The notes under the pieces are model-generated. The model saw nothing but the letters and a program-made list of their open reading frames with translations. It searched no databases and was not told the origin of the DNA. A DNA stretch of 64,000 bases from Desmodus rotundus. Taxonomy: Eukaryota; Chordata; Mammalia; Chiroptera; Phyllostomidae. The translations under genes were made by a program, and so were the position numbers. The DNA lies in contig NC_071398.1 of the NCBI RefSeq assembly GCF_022682495.2, forward strand, positions 26,229,426 to 26,293,425. The letters run 5' to 3'. This document shows positions 1-10,895 of this stretch, piece after piece (within the stretch, counting starts at the first letter, position 1; the number at the start of each line of letters is the position of its first letter).

Positions 1-268
1 AATCGTTTCTTGAACGTTCAATCAGCGGCACTGGAAACATTCCTTACATGAAGCAAATAATGATCTACTGCCTTCAGCAATCACCTTGCGAATGCTAACA
101 AACCTTCCTTTCAGCGTGTTAGATGTAGCTTTGGTGACTCCTAGGTTTCTAGCAGAATCTTCCACCGGGTGCCAATCAGGGGTGTGCTGGGAAATGTTTA
201 ACAACCGGCTCTCTTAAGAAAATAATAACAAAACCCAGCCACACAGGTAACATCATCCTGAGAAGGTG
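1..268. other. Unassigned non-coding stretch
   Basis: I see no exon or clear repeat. A minus-strand open frame covers 22-204 but has no recognisable domain. The segment AACAACCGGCTCTCTT near 200-216 faintly resembles hAT-type repeat termini; this is too weak to call. Confidence 0.4.
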
Positions 269-269
269 A

Positions 270-435
270 GGAATGAACACTTGTCCATTTGCTAAGTATT
301 TATTGAAGTGTTTAGGGAATTCATAGGTAATAAGATGAAAATGAAACCTGCTCTCATGGGGCTTACAGTCTACTGAGGGCATCCAACAAGAAACAAGAAA
401 ATAAGTAGCTGAGATAATACGAATGTGGTAACTGT
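270..435 (+). repeat. L2 LINE 3' fragment
   Basis: The order 'tatttattgaag', 'tgctctcatggggcttaca', 'gtctactgaggg' followed by an AACAAGAAA-rich stretch matches the L2 3' portion (accumulating-size, ctcatggagcttacagtcta). It is an old, diverged and truncated copy. A related stretch at 560-680 may be its continuation after a pyrimidine tract. Confidence 0.6.
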
Positions 436-477
436 TACAGTAGGAAACACTGGGGGCTACAATGGTACTGAGGGAAG

Positions 478-560
478 GGCTGCTGTGCCCTCCCTCTTTC
501 CTTCCATCCTTCCTCTCTCCCTCTCTTCCTTCCATCTTTTCCTTTTCCTTCCTATAATTT
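478..560 (+). repeat. Polypyrimidine (TTCC/CCTT)-rich tract
   Basis: About 80 bases are almost pure C and T on the plus strand, with degenerate TTCC and CTTC units. It is a low-complexity tract and creates the spurious open frames on both strands here. Confidence 0.85.
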
Positions 561-680
561 TTAACATCCACCAAGTGGCGAGAATGCTGGCAGTTGGGGA
601 TCCAGAGATGAGTACAACAAGGTCCTGGTGCTCTGGGGAAAGTAATAGAGGTGGATCAGGGCTACCAGTTTGCATGGATC
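560..680 (+). repeat. Possible L2 continuation
   Basis: 'gcagttggggatccagagatgagta' recalls the L2 'gctggggatacagcagtgaacaa' region, so this may be the rest of the 270-435 element. Identity is low. Confidence 0.3.
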
Positions 681-699
681 CAGAGGAATGAGCATCTTA

Positions 700-935
700 T
701 ACTTCTGAGCCTTTGAGAAGTGAGCTTAAATCCTGACCCAGCCATTTGCATGCTGTGTGACTGCAGATAAGTTACTTTATTTCCCTCCTCTTCTGTTTCC
801 TCCTGTGTCTAAACAAAAAGACAGAATAGATATGCTTGCCCAGCAGGGTTTTAGTGAGAATTAAATAAGTGTGTGCTCGAGACTTCATCTCACAGTTGGC
901 AACTGCTAGGTGCTGAAAGAGTGTTGGTTGTATTA
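700..935 (+). repeat. MIR SINE, sense
   Basis: The MIR blocks occur in order: 'cagccatttgcatgctgtgtgac', 'gataagttactttatttccctc', 'tgtttcctcctgtgtctaa', 'ttttagtgagaattaaataag' and the 3' 'ctaggtgctg'. It is a typical diverged core-SINE relic. Confidence 0.75.
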
Positions 936-939
936 ACTT

Positions 940-1250
940 TAGTGCACTGTGCTCCAAGGGAGTTTATGGCTTGAAGGTACCATGAGGCCTTGGCCTTGAG
1001 CATCTGACTTAGAGGTGGGGAAAATGCTTGTGTATTTAAAAATTCACAGAGGTTTAAAAAAGTCAAGTCCACTCCCTAGAGAAGGATTTGCCAATTCCCA
1101 TATTGGTAGCTCCACAAAGGTTGTGCCCCCGGGGATTTCATGCCTCATAAAATCATTTGATCTGACAGGATCTTATCTTCTAGATGTGTCTTCCCAGCAT
1201 CTGCTTCTCAGTAGCTTTATCGGGGCAGTGTGGATGTGGGTGTGCATGCT
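940..1250. other. Unassigned non-coding stretch
   Basis: I see no recognisable repeat, exon or RNA gene. Confidence 0.4.
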
Positions 1251-1254
1251 GGTG

Positions 1255-1500
1255 TCATGAGCACTTATGATTATTATTATTTAAAATATATCAAGATAAC
1301 TGTGGGAAATTTACTGTACTGTACAATTTACTGCTATATGCCATTTGCATACACTATCTCAAATCCTTACTGCAATCCTCAGGGGCAACTATTCTTATCT
1401 CCATTTTATATATGATGAGAAGAAGTTCAGAGTGGTTTGTCATTGCCTAAGGCCACGCAGAACTGGGACCAGGGTTTGAACTCATGCATTTCTGATTCTT
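1255..1500 (-). repeat. MIR SINE, antisense
   Basis: Reverse-complement MIR features are in order: 'actatctcaaatccttactgcaa', 'atctccattttatatatgatgag', 'ttgcctaaggccacgcag' and 'gggtttgaactcatgc'. The 3' end lies to the left, where the TTATTATTATT run sits. Confidence 0.75.
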
Positions 1501-2188
1501 GTGCATGTGCATTTTCCTGAACATTTCATAAGTTTTTAAAAACTTTCTCCCTTATTCCTGCAAATAATGTAAGGATTCTCCCTCTTAACTATTTTGTTCT
1601 CTGGCTCTCTTGGAGTCAAAAGGGCTGCCTGCAGTGACCCCACTTTTGAATTCCTGGTCTTTAAAAGTGGGTCTGGGACCTGGCCCTCCTGTCTGAGTTA
1701 CCAGTTGCAACCTTCAGAACTGGGTTAGCCCACAGTCATTTGTGTTCTTTGTCTCTGAGTCCTTGCTTTTGACTGGGACATACAAGCCCCCCCTGTTGCA
1801 TGCTTCCTCCAGTAAGAATGGCCATTCCGGGAAGAATGCAGTGGCCAGGACCCAGCTCTGGTGTGCCACCTCTGAAACTTCCAGGCGTACAGGTAAATTC
1901 TTTTGCAGTTTCCTAGTTTCTTGTCGGCTGCTGAGCTCAATGGCTGGATGGCATTCCTCCCTAGGGGTGCCAAAGAACACGCGGTCTAAGCCAGTGTTTC
2001 CTGAGTACTGTTGTCTACAATAACATTTTCCCCAATCCATAGGAAAATGAGAAGTATACAGCCTGTAGCTATAGCAAGACACACAGATCTATAGCAAGTT
2101 GCAACTGGACTGAATCTATCCTGAAGTTTCATCCCGTTTTACCAAAAGAGTTTTATTTTTTCCTTTTAATTCAATTTAAGTGCCTTTA
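1501..2188. other. Unassigned non-coding stretch
   Basis: No repeat or exon is recognised. Overlapping open frames on both strands at 1714-2082 have no family features and no phase preference, so I treat them as chance. Confidence 0.4.
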
Positions 2189-2189
2189 G

Positions 2190-2290
2190 ACAGGGTAGCC
2201 ATTGATTCAGAGAACATTTGCTGAGTGTATACTATGTGCCTGGCACTATCCTGTGTACTGGTGAGAGAGCAGAGAGCACTCACAGTGGCC
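2190..2290 (+). repeat. L2 LINE fragment
   Basis: 'catttgctgagtgtatactatgtgcctggcacta' is the diagnostic L2/MIR 3' 'attgagtgcctactatgtgccaggcac' motif, in sense orientation and short. Confidence 0.5.
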
Positions 2291-2404
2291 TGTGCTGGTG
2301 GATGGTCACACTCTCCCTTTGCCCCAGTCCTCACCACTCCACAGTGGCCTAGCATTTCTGCTTTCCTCTGTGCACCCCACTCTACACATTCCATATTTGG
2401 TTAA

Positions 2405-2630
2405 GCCAGTCATTTAACACATGTTTACTGATCAGTGACTATATATAGAGCATGATACTTGATGTGTAGCAAGCAGCAGTGATTAAGAAAGACTGGGTTG
2501 CCTCTCCTCATGGAGTCTACATTCTAAGGAGGGGGAAAGACAGTAAACAACAACAATAAGTAAATGCAATAATTTTGGATAGTGATAATGCTATGAAAAA
2601 ATGCAAATGGAATAGGAGGTTGTTCTGAGT
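2405..2630 (+). repeat. L2 LINE fragment
   Basis: 'tcctcatggagtctacattcta', an AACAACAACAATAAGTAAAT stretch and 'agtgataatgctatgaaaaaa' follow the L2 3' consensus in order. It may be the same ancient insertion as 2190-2290. Confidence 0.7.
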
Positions 2631-2844
2631 TTATCTACCACCCACTGTTAGGATGGAAAGTCCCTTGTTCTGATGCAATGATGAAATATCCTACTATCTA
2701 TAAAATGAAGTTGGTCAATAAATAAAGGGCATTTTTGTCCTTAGTGGTATCATTGGCAAAACTTTGTCCATTCTCTATTTTTTGTTGCTGTAGTTCTTGA
2801 AATTTTGCTTTTGGTAATCAAAGAATATAGCAACCAATGATTTA

Positions 2845-3052
2845 AACACAGGTATGTAATCTTTTTTCTGTAAAGAGTGATAGAGTAAATATATGGTCTC
2901 TCAGAACTATTCAATGCTCTATCTGCGAAACATAAAAGCAGCCACGGACATTATGTAAACAAATGGGCAGGGTTGTGTTCCAATAAAACTCCATTCACAA
3001 AAATAGGCAGAGTTGAATTTGGTGCTTGAGCTGTAGTTTTCCCACCCCTGAC
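2845..3052 (+). mobile_element. hAT-Charlie non-autonomous element
   Basis: The order 'ttttttctgtaaagagtgatagagtaaatat', 'ggtctctcagaactattcaa', 'gtgttccaataaaactccattcacaaaa' and 'gctgtagttttcccacccctg' matches a well-known short mammal-wide hAT element ending CCCCTG. The autonomous parent is absent and the copy cannot move. I do not assign the MER subfamily. A relative lies at 58090-58328. Confidence 0.7.
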
Positions 3053-4095
3053 TGAACCCACTGGCCCCCTCACCGGTTGGTCATACTGGGATAGGGGAGA
3101 GGCCAGGGAGAGAGACCAGACACTTTCTCTGGCCTCTTGTCACCGTAAGGATTGTGGTGCTTCTTTAGGACCACACGTCATTGGCTTATTTCACATTAAA
3201 TTTGATCAAGGGAAAGATGCTGATAGTCAGCTATGGAACGTAATTCTCAGATCAGCTCTAAAATGTATAGTAATTTAGCTTTTGTAGTAATTATCTGGAC
3301 TACAATTCTTAAGGCTTTCTTGCCACTCAAAGGTATATTGGTGTTTTGGATTGAGTTCATTTAAACAGTGATGAGGACGTAGGCTTTGATGCAGGGAGCT
3401 AATATGGGAGATATTTCCAGGGCACAGAAGTAAGAAGTGGAAATGAGAAAGCAAGTAAGCCACTAAAGACTGTGTCATTGAGCAGGTTACTGTCACAGGT
3501 AACTGGGGCTTGTTGCTGCTGGGGCCCTGTGGAAGAACTGTGTAAAACTTACTTCAGAATGGTCTCTTTGCAAGCTAGAAGGTCGGGGTATATATCTCCC
3601 CATGCCCATCTTCCATTTTTGAAGGGTGACCCCTGGCACCATTAATTCCTCTGTACTTCCCTGCTGAGCCTTTGTGGCTCTGGGGGAGCAACTATGGTTT
3701 TGGAAAAGTCCTGAGAAGGAAAATGTGGAGGCAAGAGAAGTGCTTGGACTGGCAGAACAGTGCTTGGACCGGGTGGGGCATGAGTATGTAGGAGATTCCG
3801 TTTGCTGCCATTATGTGTTACTGCGAACTTCCTCAGTAGAACTAATGATGAAGGGAAGTTATGGTTGTTGCTTTCTCAAACCCTCCCAGTTTCGTGTAGC
3901 ACCCACCTGCAGATACTCTCTTTCCCACTAGATGGTACCAGTATGCAAAGCCCTGTATGCTACCTTAGGGCCTCATCTTTGACTTGGCTCTATTCCCACT
4001 TACTACTTTTAAGCAATTATAGGGAATAAGTGAATTGAGGGTGGAGGAACAGACTATGGGTGTTTTGGGGACAGAAGATAGGAGAAAAGTGGAGG
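3053..4095. other. Unassigned non-coding stretch
   Basis: About 1 kb with no repeat, exon or RNA gene recognised. Two short plus-strand open frames (3674-3931, 3802-4029) overlap each other in different frames and lack any domain. Confidence 0.4.
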
Positions 4096-4099
4096 CTGT

Positions 4100-4370
4100 C
4101 TAAATAATTACCCTCATTCATCGATTCACTGACAAATCTTACAGACCACCCACTAAGCCCTCAAGACTCTTCTCAGCACTGGGACTACAGAAGTGAGCAG
4201 TGCACCTGAAGTCCCTGCTCTGGTGAATTTCTACACTGGTTGGAGGAGAAATGATAAAAAGTGAATGGGTAGATACATGCTGTCTGTCAGGTGGTGACAA
4301 GGGCCATGGAGAAGGACAAAGCAGGCCAAGGGGTGGACAGGATGGAAAGGGAAGAGCACAGCCCTTCTTG
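4100..4370 (+). repeat. L2 LINE fragment
   Basis: 'ctcattcatcgattcactgac', 'ctcagcactgggactacagaagtgagcag' and 'tccctgctctggtgaatttctaca' follow the L2 3' consensus; the tail is purine-rich. Confidence 0.65.
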
Positions 4371-5090
4371 CATCTGTCTGCCCTGTCATCTGGTAGGGTG
4401 AGAGATTATTTCCATCTGCTTCCTATGCCCATGTCCACCACTCACTAGCCTCTTATCACTATGCTTGTGTAGTTTATTTTCAAAATGAGGTGGTGAGCTT
4501 GTGGAGGGCAGGAGTGGTGCCTGGCAAACAGGTGTTGCCCACTGGAACCTGCTGCAGCCTGATGCCCGACTCAACCGACTGACTGCTTCTTGGTTGGTTT
4601 TCACATGTCTGGAATCACGCTGAATTGTTACTGTTGTCGACACACAACAGAGTCACATTTTATTCAGGGTTAGATCATTAAGTCAAGGTTCAAGGCAAAC
4701 AGAGTCAACATTAACCCTGAAATTTCTTAAATTGCCCATAAATTTCAGTGTGCGTGGTTCTCTGTGTGCAACCCTGTACTGTCATCAATATGTACCCATG
4801 TATAATGCGTGCAGTAATCTACAGCGCATAGTAGAGAATATACACCTAATATAATTCTATCGCACTTAATTGCAGGGTTTGAATTGTTCTTTTTCCTTCT
4901 CTTTTTGATGGAAGAGCTGGATTTCCATTAGTTAAATTGCCTACAATAAGGCTTTACTGTATCCATTGAAGCTGATTTCCTAGTCATGTAATTCCCACCA
5001 GGCTGTGCACTGGGGAGGGCAAGAGCTGTGTTCTCTGTGCTCTGTTTGTCTTTGGATTCCCACTGCCAGTCACATGCTTTGGGGCAGAGG
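4371..5090. other. Mostly unassigned; weak L2-end echoes
   Basis: 4480-4545 ('gagcttgtggagggcaggagtggtgcctggca') and 4990-5060 weakly resemble the 'gagctccttgagggcaggga' end of L2. No coding feature is seen. Confidence 0.35.
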
Positions 5091-5094
5091 AACA

Positions 5095-5345
5095 TCATGC
5101 TAGTAATAACAGCAGTAGCAGAGTAGTGGAGGTTGGCATCTAAGTAGTACTTACAATGAGCTGGGCCCTGTGTGAGTACTTCAGATGTATTAATTGGTAC
5201 ATTTAATCCTCCTAATGACTTTATGGTATATCGATTACTATTTTGTTGCAATAATTCCATTTCACAGATGGGGACGTTCTGGGAGAACTTGATGAAGATC
5301 ATACACTTTTGAACTCTGGGACTGAGATTCAAACTTAGGCAGTCT
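5095..5345 (-). repeat. MIR SINE, antisense
   Basis: 'agtacttacaatgagctgggcc', 'catttaatcctcctaatgact', 'ccatttcacagatgggga' and 'actgagattcaaacttaggcag' are the reverse-complement MIR blocks in order. Confidence 0.65.
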
Positions 5346-5605
5346 CAGACACAAAAGGGCACATGTTGTATGATTCCATGAAATAGAAAGAACTGTCTAG
5401 AATAGGCAAATCCGTGGAGACAGGAAGGTAGATGAGTAGTTGCCTAGGGCTGCAGAATGGGGAGTGACTGCTAATGGGTATGGGATGTCTTTGGTGGGTG
5501 ATGGAATGTTCTGAACCTAGATAGTACTGATGGCTGCACAACTGTGAATACACTAAAAACCACCTTGTTGTTTATTAGCAGTGTGAGAAGTATATCTCAA
5601 TACGC
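5345..5605 (+). repeat. L1M-type LINE 3' UTR fragment
   Basis: 'gtatgattccatgaaat', 'aggcaaatccgtggagaca', 'gtagttgcctagggctgcag', 'ctgctaatgggtatggga', 'gatggaatgttctgaacctagatagt' and 'gcacaactgtgaatacactaaaaacca' follow old L1 3' UTR order. It directly abuts the MIR at 5095. Confidence 0.75.
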
Positions 5606-5734
5606 AAACATTGGGCAGTCTAACCTCAGTGTTTCCGCGTGTGCCATCTCTGAGCACGCACAACCTTCTTTCAGGTGCTTACCACGTCCTAGCAGCGTTC
5701 TACTTCTTTACTTGCAGAAACTTGATGGTCCCTC

Positions 5735-5840
5735 AAAAGGGCCTACCATTCACCTCATTTCAGAGATCAAACACTGAGGCAGAAAGACACTGAGAAACTT
5801 GGGGCTGGCAAGTGACCCAGGCAGTTCTGAAGCATACCAG
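5735..5840 (-). repeat. Possible MIR core, antisense
   Basis: 'cctcatttcagagatcaaacactgaggcag' then 'ggcaagtgacccaggcag' is a decayed MIR core in reverse orientation; the flanks are not recognised. Confidence 0.35.
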
Positions 5841-6109
5841 TTTTCACACCTGTTTCATTAATTAAAAGCAACCCTAGTGGTCCAGAGCTGTAGGTAACTT
5901 GGGTCATTTCTTCAGAAATAAAGCAAGGGTTTCTCACTTTTGTTTTGCTAATTGACAAAGTAGATTAAGATCTGTCTTTGTCTCACTGGTCATCATCCCC
6001 ATGTGACCCAGGTGTCTCTGGTTTGGGGTCCTGGCAGGAAGACCCAGACACTACAGGAAAAGGAAGTGTGTTAGTGTGGCTGACTTTTAAAAGAAATGAG
6101 CATTAAGTG
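5841..6109. other. Unassigned non-coding stretch
   Basis: Nothing recognised. Confidence 0.4.
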
Positions 6110-6235
6110 CTCAGGAAGAGGGAGAGAGGGGGAGAGAAAGGTGAGAGGGTGGGATAGAAGGAGGTAGACTGGGAGAAGGGGAAAGGCCAGAGGGGGAGAG
6201 GGACTGAGAAGGAGAGGGAGAAAGAGAGAACTGAA
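6110..6235 (+). repeat. GA-rich low-complexity tract
   Basis: About 125 bases are dominated by GGGAGA / GAGAGG units on the plus strand. It gives a spurious serine/proline-rich open frame on the minus strand. Confidence 0.85.
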
Positions 6236-7230
6236 TTGACATGCTAATTATTATTGTACTCAGATTGATACCAGACTGCCGAAAGGATTTACCCAAATTA
6301 ATACAAATGTTTGGCACCCCTTGGCTGGTTCAGTTGAAGAATTCCATAGCTTGGCAATGAGAAGGTAATTTAAGGTCTAATGCAGGAGAAGGAGCTCTCT
6401 CTTGCTTCTTATCCTTAGCACTCAGCACACTCCAAATCAAGTCACCCACCCCTGCAAAAAAGAACACACTGCCCCATCAGTACTACCCCTGCCTGAACGT
6501 CCTTTGATTCCCAAGCCCCTTAAACATGGAATTTACTTCTCTGTGTCTTCAGACACAGTTCACTCTTATTTTGATAATTTTATTTCTTTTATGTTTAAAA
6601 TACAGAGTGACAAAGCCATTAGCTGTGCATAATGCAACAGGAAAGGGAAGCAGGGCTTACTCCCTGACCAGGTCCAGGATGCCTGTTTGTGGTCCTAGAA
6701 GGCTAGGATTTATAAAGACAAAGCTTAGAAACTGTAAATAGCTTCCTGGGTCTCCAGTCTGGAGGAGCTGCTGCAGTTTGGGCAGGGGCAGGAGCTTGTC
6801 TCCCAGGTCTCTCACTCCAGGTGACAAGGTGTCTGTTGGGTTCCCCATGATTCTTAAAGCCTTTCCAGGTGACAACGGGGAAAAGCCACCTGAGTGTCTG
6901 AATCAGCCCTCCCTGACCATTTTTCCAAAGCAGTGTTTTGCAAAGTATGTTATGAAGAAGTACTGGTTCTATGGGAATTAATAAGGGCTCCAGAAAAAAT
7001 AGGTTGCCTGAGTTAATATTTGGAGAAACTCTGGACTTTCCAAGAGAAGTAAACTAGATTGCTTTTTGTTTTGTTTTGTTTTTTTTACAACTGAATGTCT
7101 TTGAGGCTTCAGTGTGCATTTAAGTTTCAAAGAGGGGCTTCCCAAGGCTGCATTTCTAATGTTCCTCCCAAACCCCCAGAGGTAAGGAAACTCTTCCATG
7201 TAGTATGCCATTCCCAGGACATATATGAGT
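6236..7230. other. Unassigned; T-rich run near 7050-7090
   Basis: No exon or clear repeat. A TTTTGTTTTGTTTTG run ending in eight T bases lies at 7061-7087; no identifiable source element is next to it. Confidence 0.4.
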
Positions 7231-7234
7231 AAAC

Positions 7235-7415
7235 AAGCTGTATGGTCTCAGAACTTGGGCCTTGACCACCAAGGCCAATGGTGTCAGCCTCTGTGAGCTT
7301 GTTAGAAATAGAAATTTTCCATCTGAATTTGAATCCTACTGAATCAGAGCTCTGGGGGTGGAGCTCATACCCACCCCCCAGGGGATGCTGATGCTCCCTC
7401 AGGTTTGCCGTTGGA
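7235..7415 (+). mobile_element. MER20-like hAT-Charlie element
   Basis: 'gagcttgttagaaatagaaat', 'cctactgaatcagagctctgggggtggagc' and 'ggatgctgatgctcc' follow the MER20 order (cttgttagaaatgcaaattc, ctgaatcagaaactctgggggtggggc). The 5' end is decayed. It is non-autonomous. Confidence 0.65.
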
Positions 7416-7895
7416 TGGAGAGACCAACCTAATATCGTTCTGGGTAAAGAAAGGACAAGCCTGGGCCAGGAACTTGCTCCCCCAGAATAGCAAAGATCAC
7501 AAAAGGAAGACCACAGTGATATAGGAATGGGGACCAAAGGTTCTGCTCTACGTCACGGCATTTACTTCTGTGAAGCACTGAACTGTATTCACAGGATGCC
7601 TTTAATGAAAGCTGTTGTCTGCACAGCAGATCAGAAGACCTGGGGTAATGACAGAGGATGCATTCAGAAAGGCCATGTGGGAGAGGTAAAAGCTTTACCT
7701 CTACCCATCTTAGGTTTTCAGCTGGGGCTCTTTAAGAAAAAAACATATTAACAAGAGCAAAAGCAATAGTGTATTAACATGTGTATCTCATGTATACATT
7801 GGAGATACCCAGGGAAGGATGAATAATGCTCAGAAGTGACTTAAAACTCCATCTTACATTAAATACCATCTTACATTAAAGACACACACACCACA
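7416..7895. other. Unassigned; short CA-rich run
   Basis: No coding feature. 'ccatcttacattaaa' occurs twice in close succession (7848-7882), followed by a short CACACA run. Confidence 0.4.
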
Positions 7896-7899
7896 CACA

Positions 7900-8060
7900 T
7901 ACCCTGCTGAGCACTACACTGTTGGTACCTACTAAATTCTAGCTTCTGGTGTTGGCATTAAGGATTCTAAGGTGAACCAGACAGATACAGATTCTGCAGC
8001 TGCTGATCTCGTGATCTCATGGAGATTACAAAGGAAGAATGATAAAAAGACAATGGCACT
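7900..8060 (+). repeat. L2 LINE fragment
   Basis: 'ctaaggtgaaccagacagatacagat' and 'tgatctcatggagattacaaag' fit the L2 'gtgaacaaaacagacacag ... ctcatggagcttaca' region; diverged. Confidence 0.5.
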
Positions 8061-8214
8061 TCTGGGTCCATGAGAAGACCTCAGTGCCAGCTATGTCTAT
8101 AGCCTTTGGGCTTTGAAGCCGATCCAGAATAATTCTTTGTGTGAATCTTTGGGAATATTTGCTGATCCTCTTAGTACCTGCCTATGATTCTTACTCGTGA
8201 AGTGCAGTCTAAAC

Positions 8215-8418
8215 CAGTGATTCTCAACTGAGGGTGATCATGACTCTCAGGGAACATGTGGTGATGTCTGGAGACATGTTTTGTTGTCACAATGGGGAGA
8301 GGGGGAACTACTGGCCTCTAGTGGGTAGAGAACAGGAGTGCTGCCCGACGCCCTACAGTACTCACTTCAAAGAATTATCCTGATCCAAATGTTAATAGTG
8401 CGATGTTGAGAAAATCTG
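8215..8418 (+). mobile_element. MER5A, essentially complete
   Basis: The copy starts CAGTGATTCTCAACTG and ends GTTGAGAAAATCTG, with 'ggtgatgtctggagacatg', 'ctagtgggtagagaacagg', 'aagaattatcctgatcc' and 'atgttaatagtgcgatg' in order. It is a non-autonomous hAT-Charlie element of about 204 bp. Flanks GTCTAAAC (8207-8214) and GTCTAAGT (8419-8426) share six of eight bases, as expected for an aged hAT 8-bp target duplication. Confidence 0.9.
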
Positions 8419-8426
8419 GTCTAAGT

Positions 8427-9150
8427 GTAGAGCTTCATATCCACCCAGCATACACAGGCCTTTATTTTCATTTATCTCCACTTTATTTTGTTATTAATAG
8501 GGAGCCAGAAACCAAAGTTGGGTCTGTGAAAAGTTAACTAGTAGCAAGCTACTATACGTGCCACATGTATAATTTTTCAAAAGTTAAAAGCATGACTCAC
8601 AGGTAAATACAAATATCAATTCATTAATTTATGAGGAAACCAGTAAGATGCTATGACAATTTAAAAGGCCGTTTAAGAAGCTGAGATATTTTTGAGCAAA
8701 AAGAAATGGTAGTATGAGACTGCTGAATTAGAAAAATACTAGTTACTGTGAAACATGCCTAAACCTTTGGAATTATCTGTTCCACTAGACAGAAATTTTC
8801 ATCTCCTACTGAGCAAAAATGGACAAGTAATTGGTCATTTCCCTAAATCTGGGGTCTTCAATCAGGAGCGAGCAGCATGAACTGAGAACATGCTCCGAGC
8901 CATCTTCTGGTAGCCTTTGTCCCTTAATGATATTCGAAGGATTTTCATCAGTCATTTTGGCCTTGTTTATAAGGTTTGGATAATTTCTTTCCGATGCCTC
9001 AAACATGTGACTTTTAATTTACTAATGCTGCCTTACTAGAAATGGCTTATACAAGGTGGGGCGAAGAAATGGATGGAAGTAGGCTGAGGTCTAGAGGGTG
9101 GTGGGTGGAGAAGTTGTAGTAAGTCAAGGTGATAGTATACATAGATGCCA
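8427..9150. other. Unassigned AT-rich stretch
   Basis: No repeat recognised. A 66-codon minus-strand open frame (8806-9006) starts MFEASERNYPNL and is charged, but has no known domain, splice context or poly-A signal that I can see. Confidence 0.4.
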
Positions 9151-9154
9151 TTGG

Positions 9155-9260
9155 TTACCTGCCTTTGATAAAGCATGCACTATGCTAGATGCTTTCAGTC
9201 CACACTACTAGGTGGGTTTTACCATCATCCCCATCTACAGATGAGGAAGAGTGAGAACAG
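9155..9260 (-). repeat. MIR fragment, antisense
   Basis: 'agcatgcactatgctagatgctttc' then 'taccatcatccccatctacagatgagg' is the reverse MIR 3'-to-core path. Confidence 0.55.
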
Positions 9261-9555
9261 CAATAGCAGAAGTGGGCAGAGTAAGGAGAAAATAGGGTGG
9301 GATCAAGATTAGGGGAAGAAACAGAATTTAGCTAGACAGAGAAGGAAGGGAGGATGTTACAGGCTGGAGGAAAACATTAGTCCAAATTTGAGGCAGAAAT
9401 AGTGATAGCATGTTCAGGGGCAACAAGGGGGCTCTTCTGGGTGATAATGAAGGTGAATGCAATGTGAAATTGGATGAGTGCTACAGTGACAGCAGCTATT
9501 AATAGTATCAGTGTTATTTTACCCGGATGACCTTACTGTTGCTACATGGCAGTGC
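9261..9555. other. Purine-rich, possible L2 5'-ward remnant
   Basis: AGGAGG/GGAAGG-rich DNA with no firm family match. Confidence 0.35.
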
Positions 9556-9559
9556 CTGG

Positions 9560-9775
9560 CAGTACATTGTGGTGGTTAAGAGCCAGGTCTTAGGAGAAGG
9601 TGGAACTGAATTTGAACACCAGCTCAGTCACTGCAAGGCTGTGTAGCCCTGGGCAAGTTGATGAACCTGTCTGTGTCCTCAGCAGATCCATGAAATGAGG
9701 GTGATGATACCTACCCTGAAATGAGGGTGATGATACCTACCTGATACAGATGGAATGGGGATTCAACACAACCCT
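9560..9775 (+). repeat. MIR SINE, sense
   Basis: 'cattgtggtggttaagagcc' (5' end), 'gaatttgaacaccagctcagtcact', 'gctgtgtagccctgggcaagttgatgaacc' and 'atgaaatgagggtgatgatacctacc' follow MIR order. It carries an internal 26-bp tandem duplication (9691-9741). Confidence 0.8.
9691..9741 (+). repeat. 26-bp tandem duplication inside MIR
   Basis: A unit starting TGAAATGAGGGTGATGATAC is present twice, at 9691-9716 and from 9717, identical over 25 bases. It lies inside the MIR, so it arose long after that insertion. Confidence 0.95.
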
Positions 9776-10395
9776 GCATAATCTTAGTCCTTGAAGTCCT
9801 TGATGATTTAAGTCCTTGGAGAATGGAAGTTGGTTCTGGAGGAGGAGGTGAATAGACAGGATTTAGCAGACAATGGTCTTAGGCATTTGTTGATAAGTGT
9901 CACAGAATTTGTCTGAGTTTTCCCAAAGAAAGATTCTAGGAGGAGGCTTTAGTGCCATTAGTTGATCTGGGAGGTGACCCAAGGAAAACCCTCTAGGGCC
10001 ACATGAATGGTCTGTTATTCAGCCAGTTGCTTCAGTGGGTACCTGGAACTTAATTCCTCTGGGGACCTTTGGGAGCAAGGATAGAAGACTTCAGAGTCAT
10101 CCTACCTGAGGGGGATGGGAGCTTTGGACTTTATACCACAAATCTGAGTGGGCATTGTTTTGGGGCTGCCCAAGGTGGCATTGACTTTGAGTACTACTGG
10201 ACTGCTGGGTACGGACTTTGGTCCCAGATAAAGCTCTCAGCAAAGAGGTGTGGATTTCTGCAATGGGGGGTTGGGCCAGCCTTCTAATGGGAAGCTCAGA
10301 GGGGCATGCTTTTGTGTGTGGCTGGGAAGCCCTCAGCACCTGCTGGAGTCAGTGTCAGTCATAACAGTAATGCCCTTTGGGCCAGTAATCTACAT
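9776..10395. other. Unassigned non-coding stretch
   Basis: Three copies of AGTCCTTG(A/G) lie at 9786-9819, two of them in direct tandem. Otherwise no repeat or exon is recognised. Confidence 0.4.
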
Positions 10396-10399
10396 CTGA

Positions 10400-10895
10400 G
10401 AAATTAAAGAAACAGCTGAATACAGAAAAAGATACATGGAAACACTTCTCTGCATCATATGTGTAGCCCAAATTGGAAATAATAACAATAGTAAACATCT
10501 ATTGAGTATTTTCCCTGTACTTGGCTCTCCTAAGTGCTCAACAAATAAGATACATTTCTAACAAATGGAAACTGGTTAAGGAACTCAATGGAATATCACA
10601 CAGACATTGGAGAGAATGGCTATGAAGACAATAATGACATGGAAAAATCACAGAAGTGAGAAATTAATACTGAACAGGAGATTGTGTGTAGAGTAGGGTT
10701 CCCACTAAGCCCTCCTGCCCCAAAGCTTCTATATATGGGGAAGAGGGTGGAGTCTAAAAGGAAATTTATCAAAATTTTAACTGCAGTTTTGGTTATGTAA
10801 TGGGTTTGTGACTGATATTTTCACTCTAGTTTATAAATTTTTATTTATGTGCTTGTATTACATTTACAATGAAAGCTATAATAAACTTGAAAAAG
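10400..10895 (+). repeat. L1M-type LINE 3' fragment with MIR insert
   Basis: 'caatggaatatcacacagacattgg', 'ttatgtaatgggtttgtgactgatattttcac' and 'tgtattacatttacaatgaaagctataat' fit the end of an old L1M 3' UTR. At about 10475-10555 'aaacatctattgagtattttcc ... ctaagtgctcaacaaataag' looks like an antisense MIR piece inserted in it. Confidence 0.5.

Noticed and set aside
478..691. Coding region over the pyrimidine tract
   Set aside because: Low-complexity CT DNA is open in several frames on both strands, a composition artefact.
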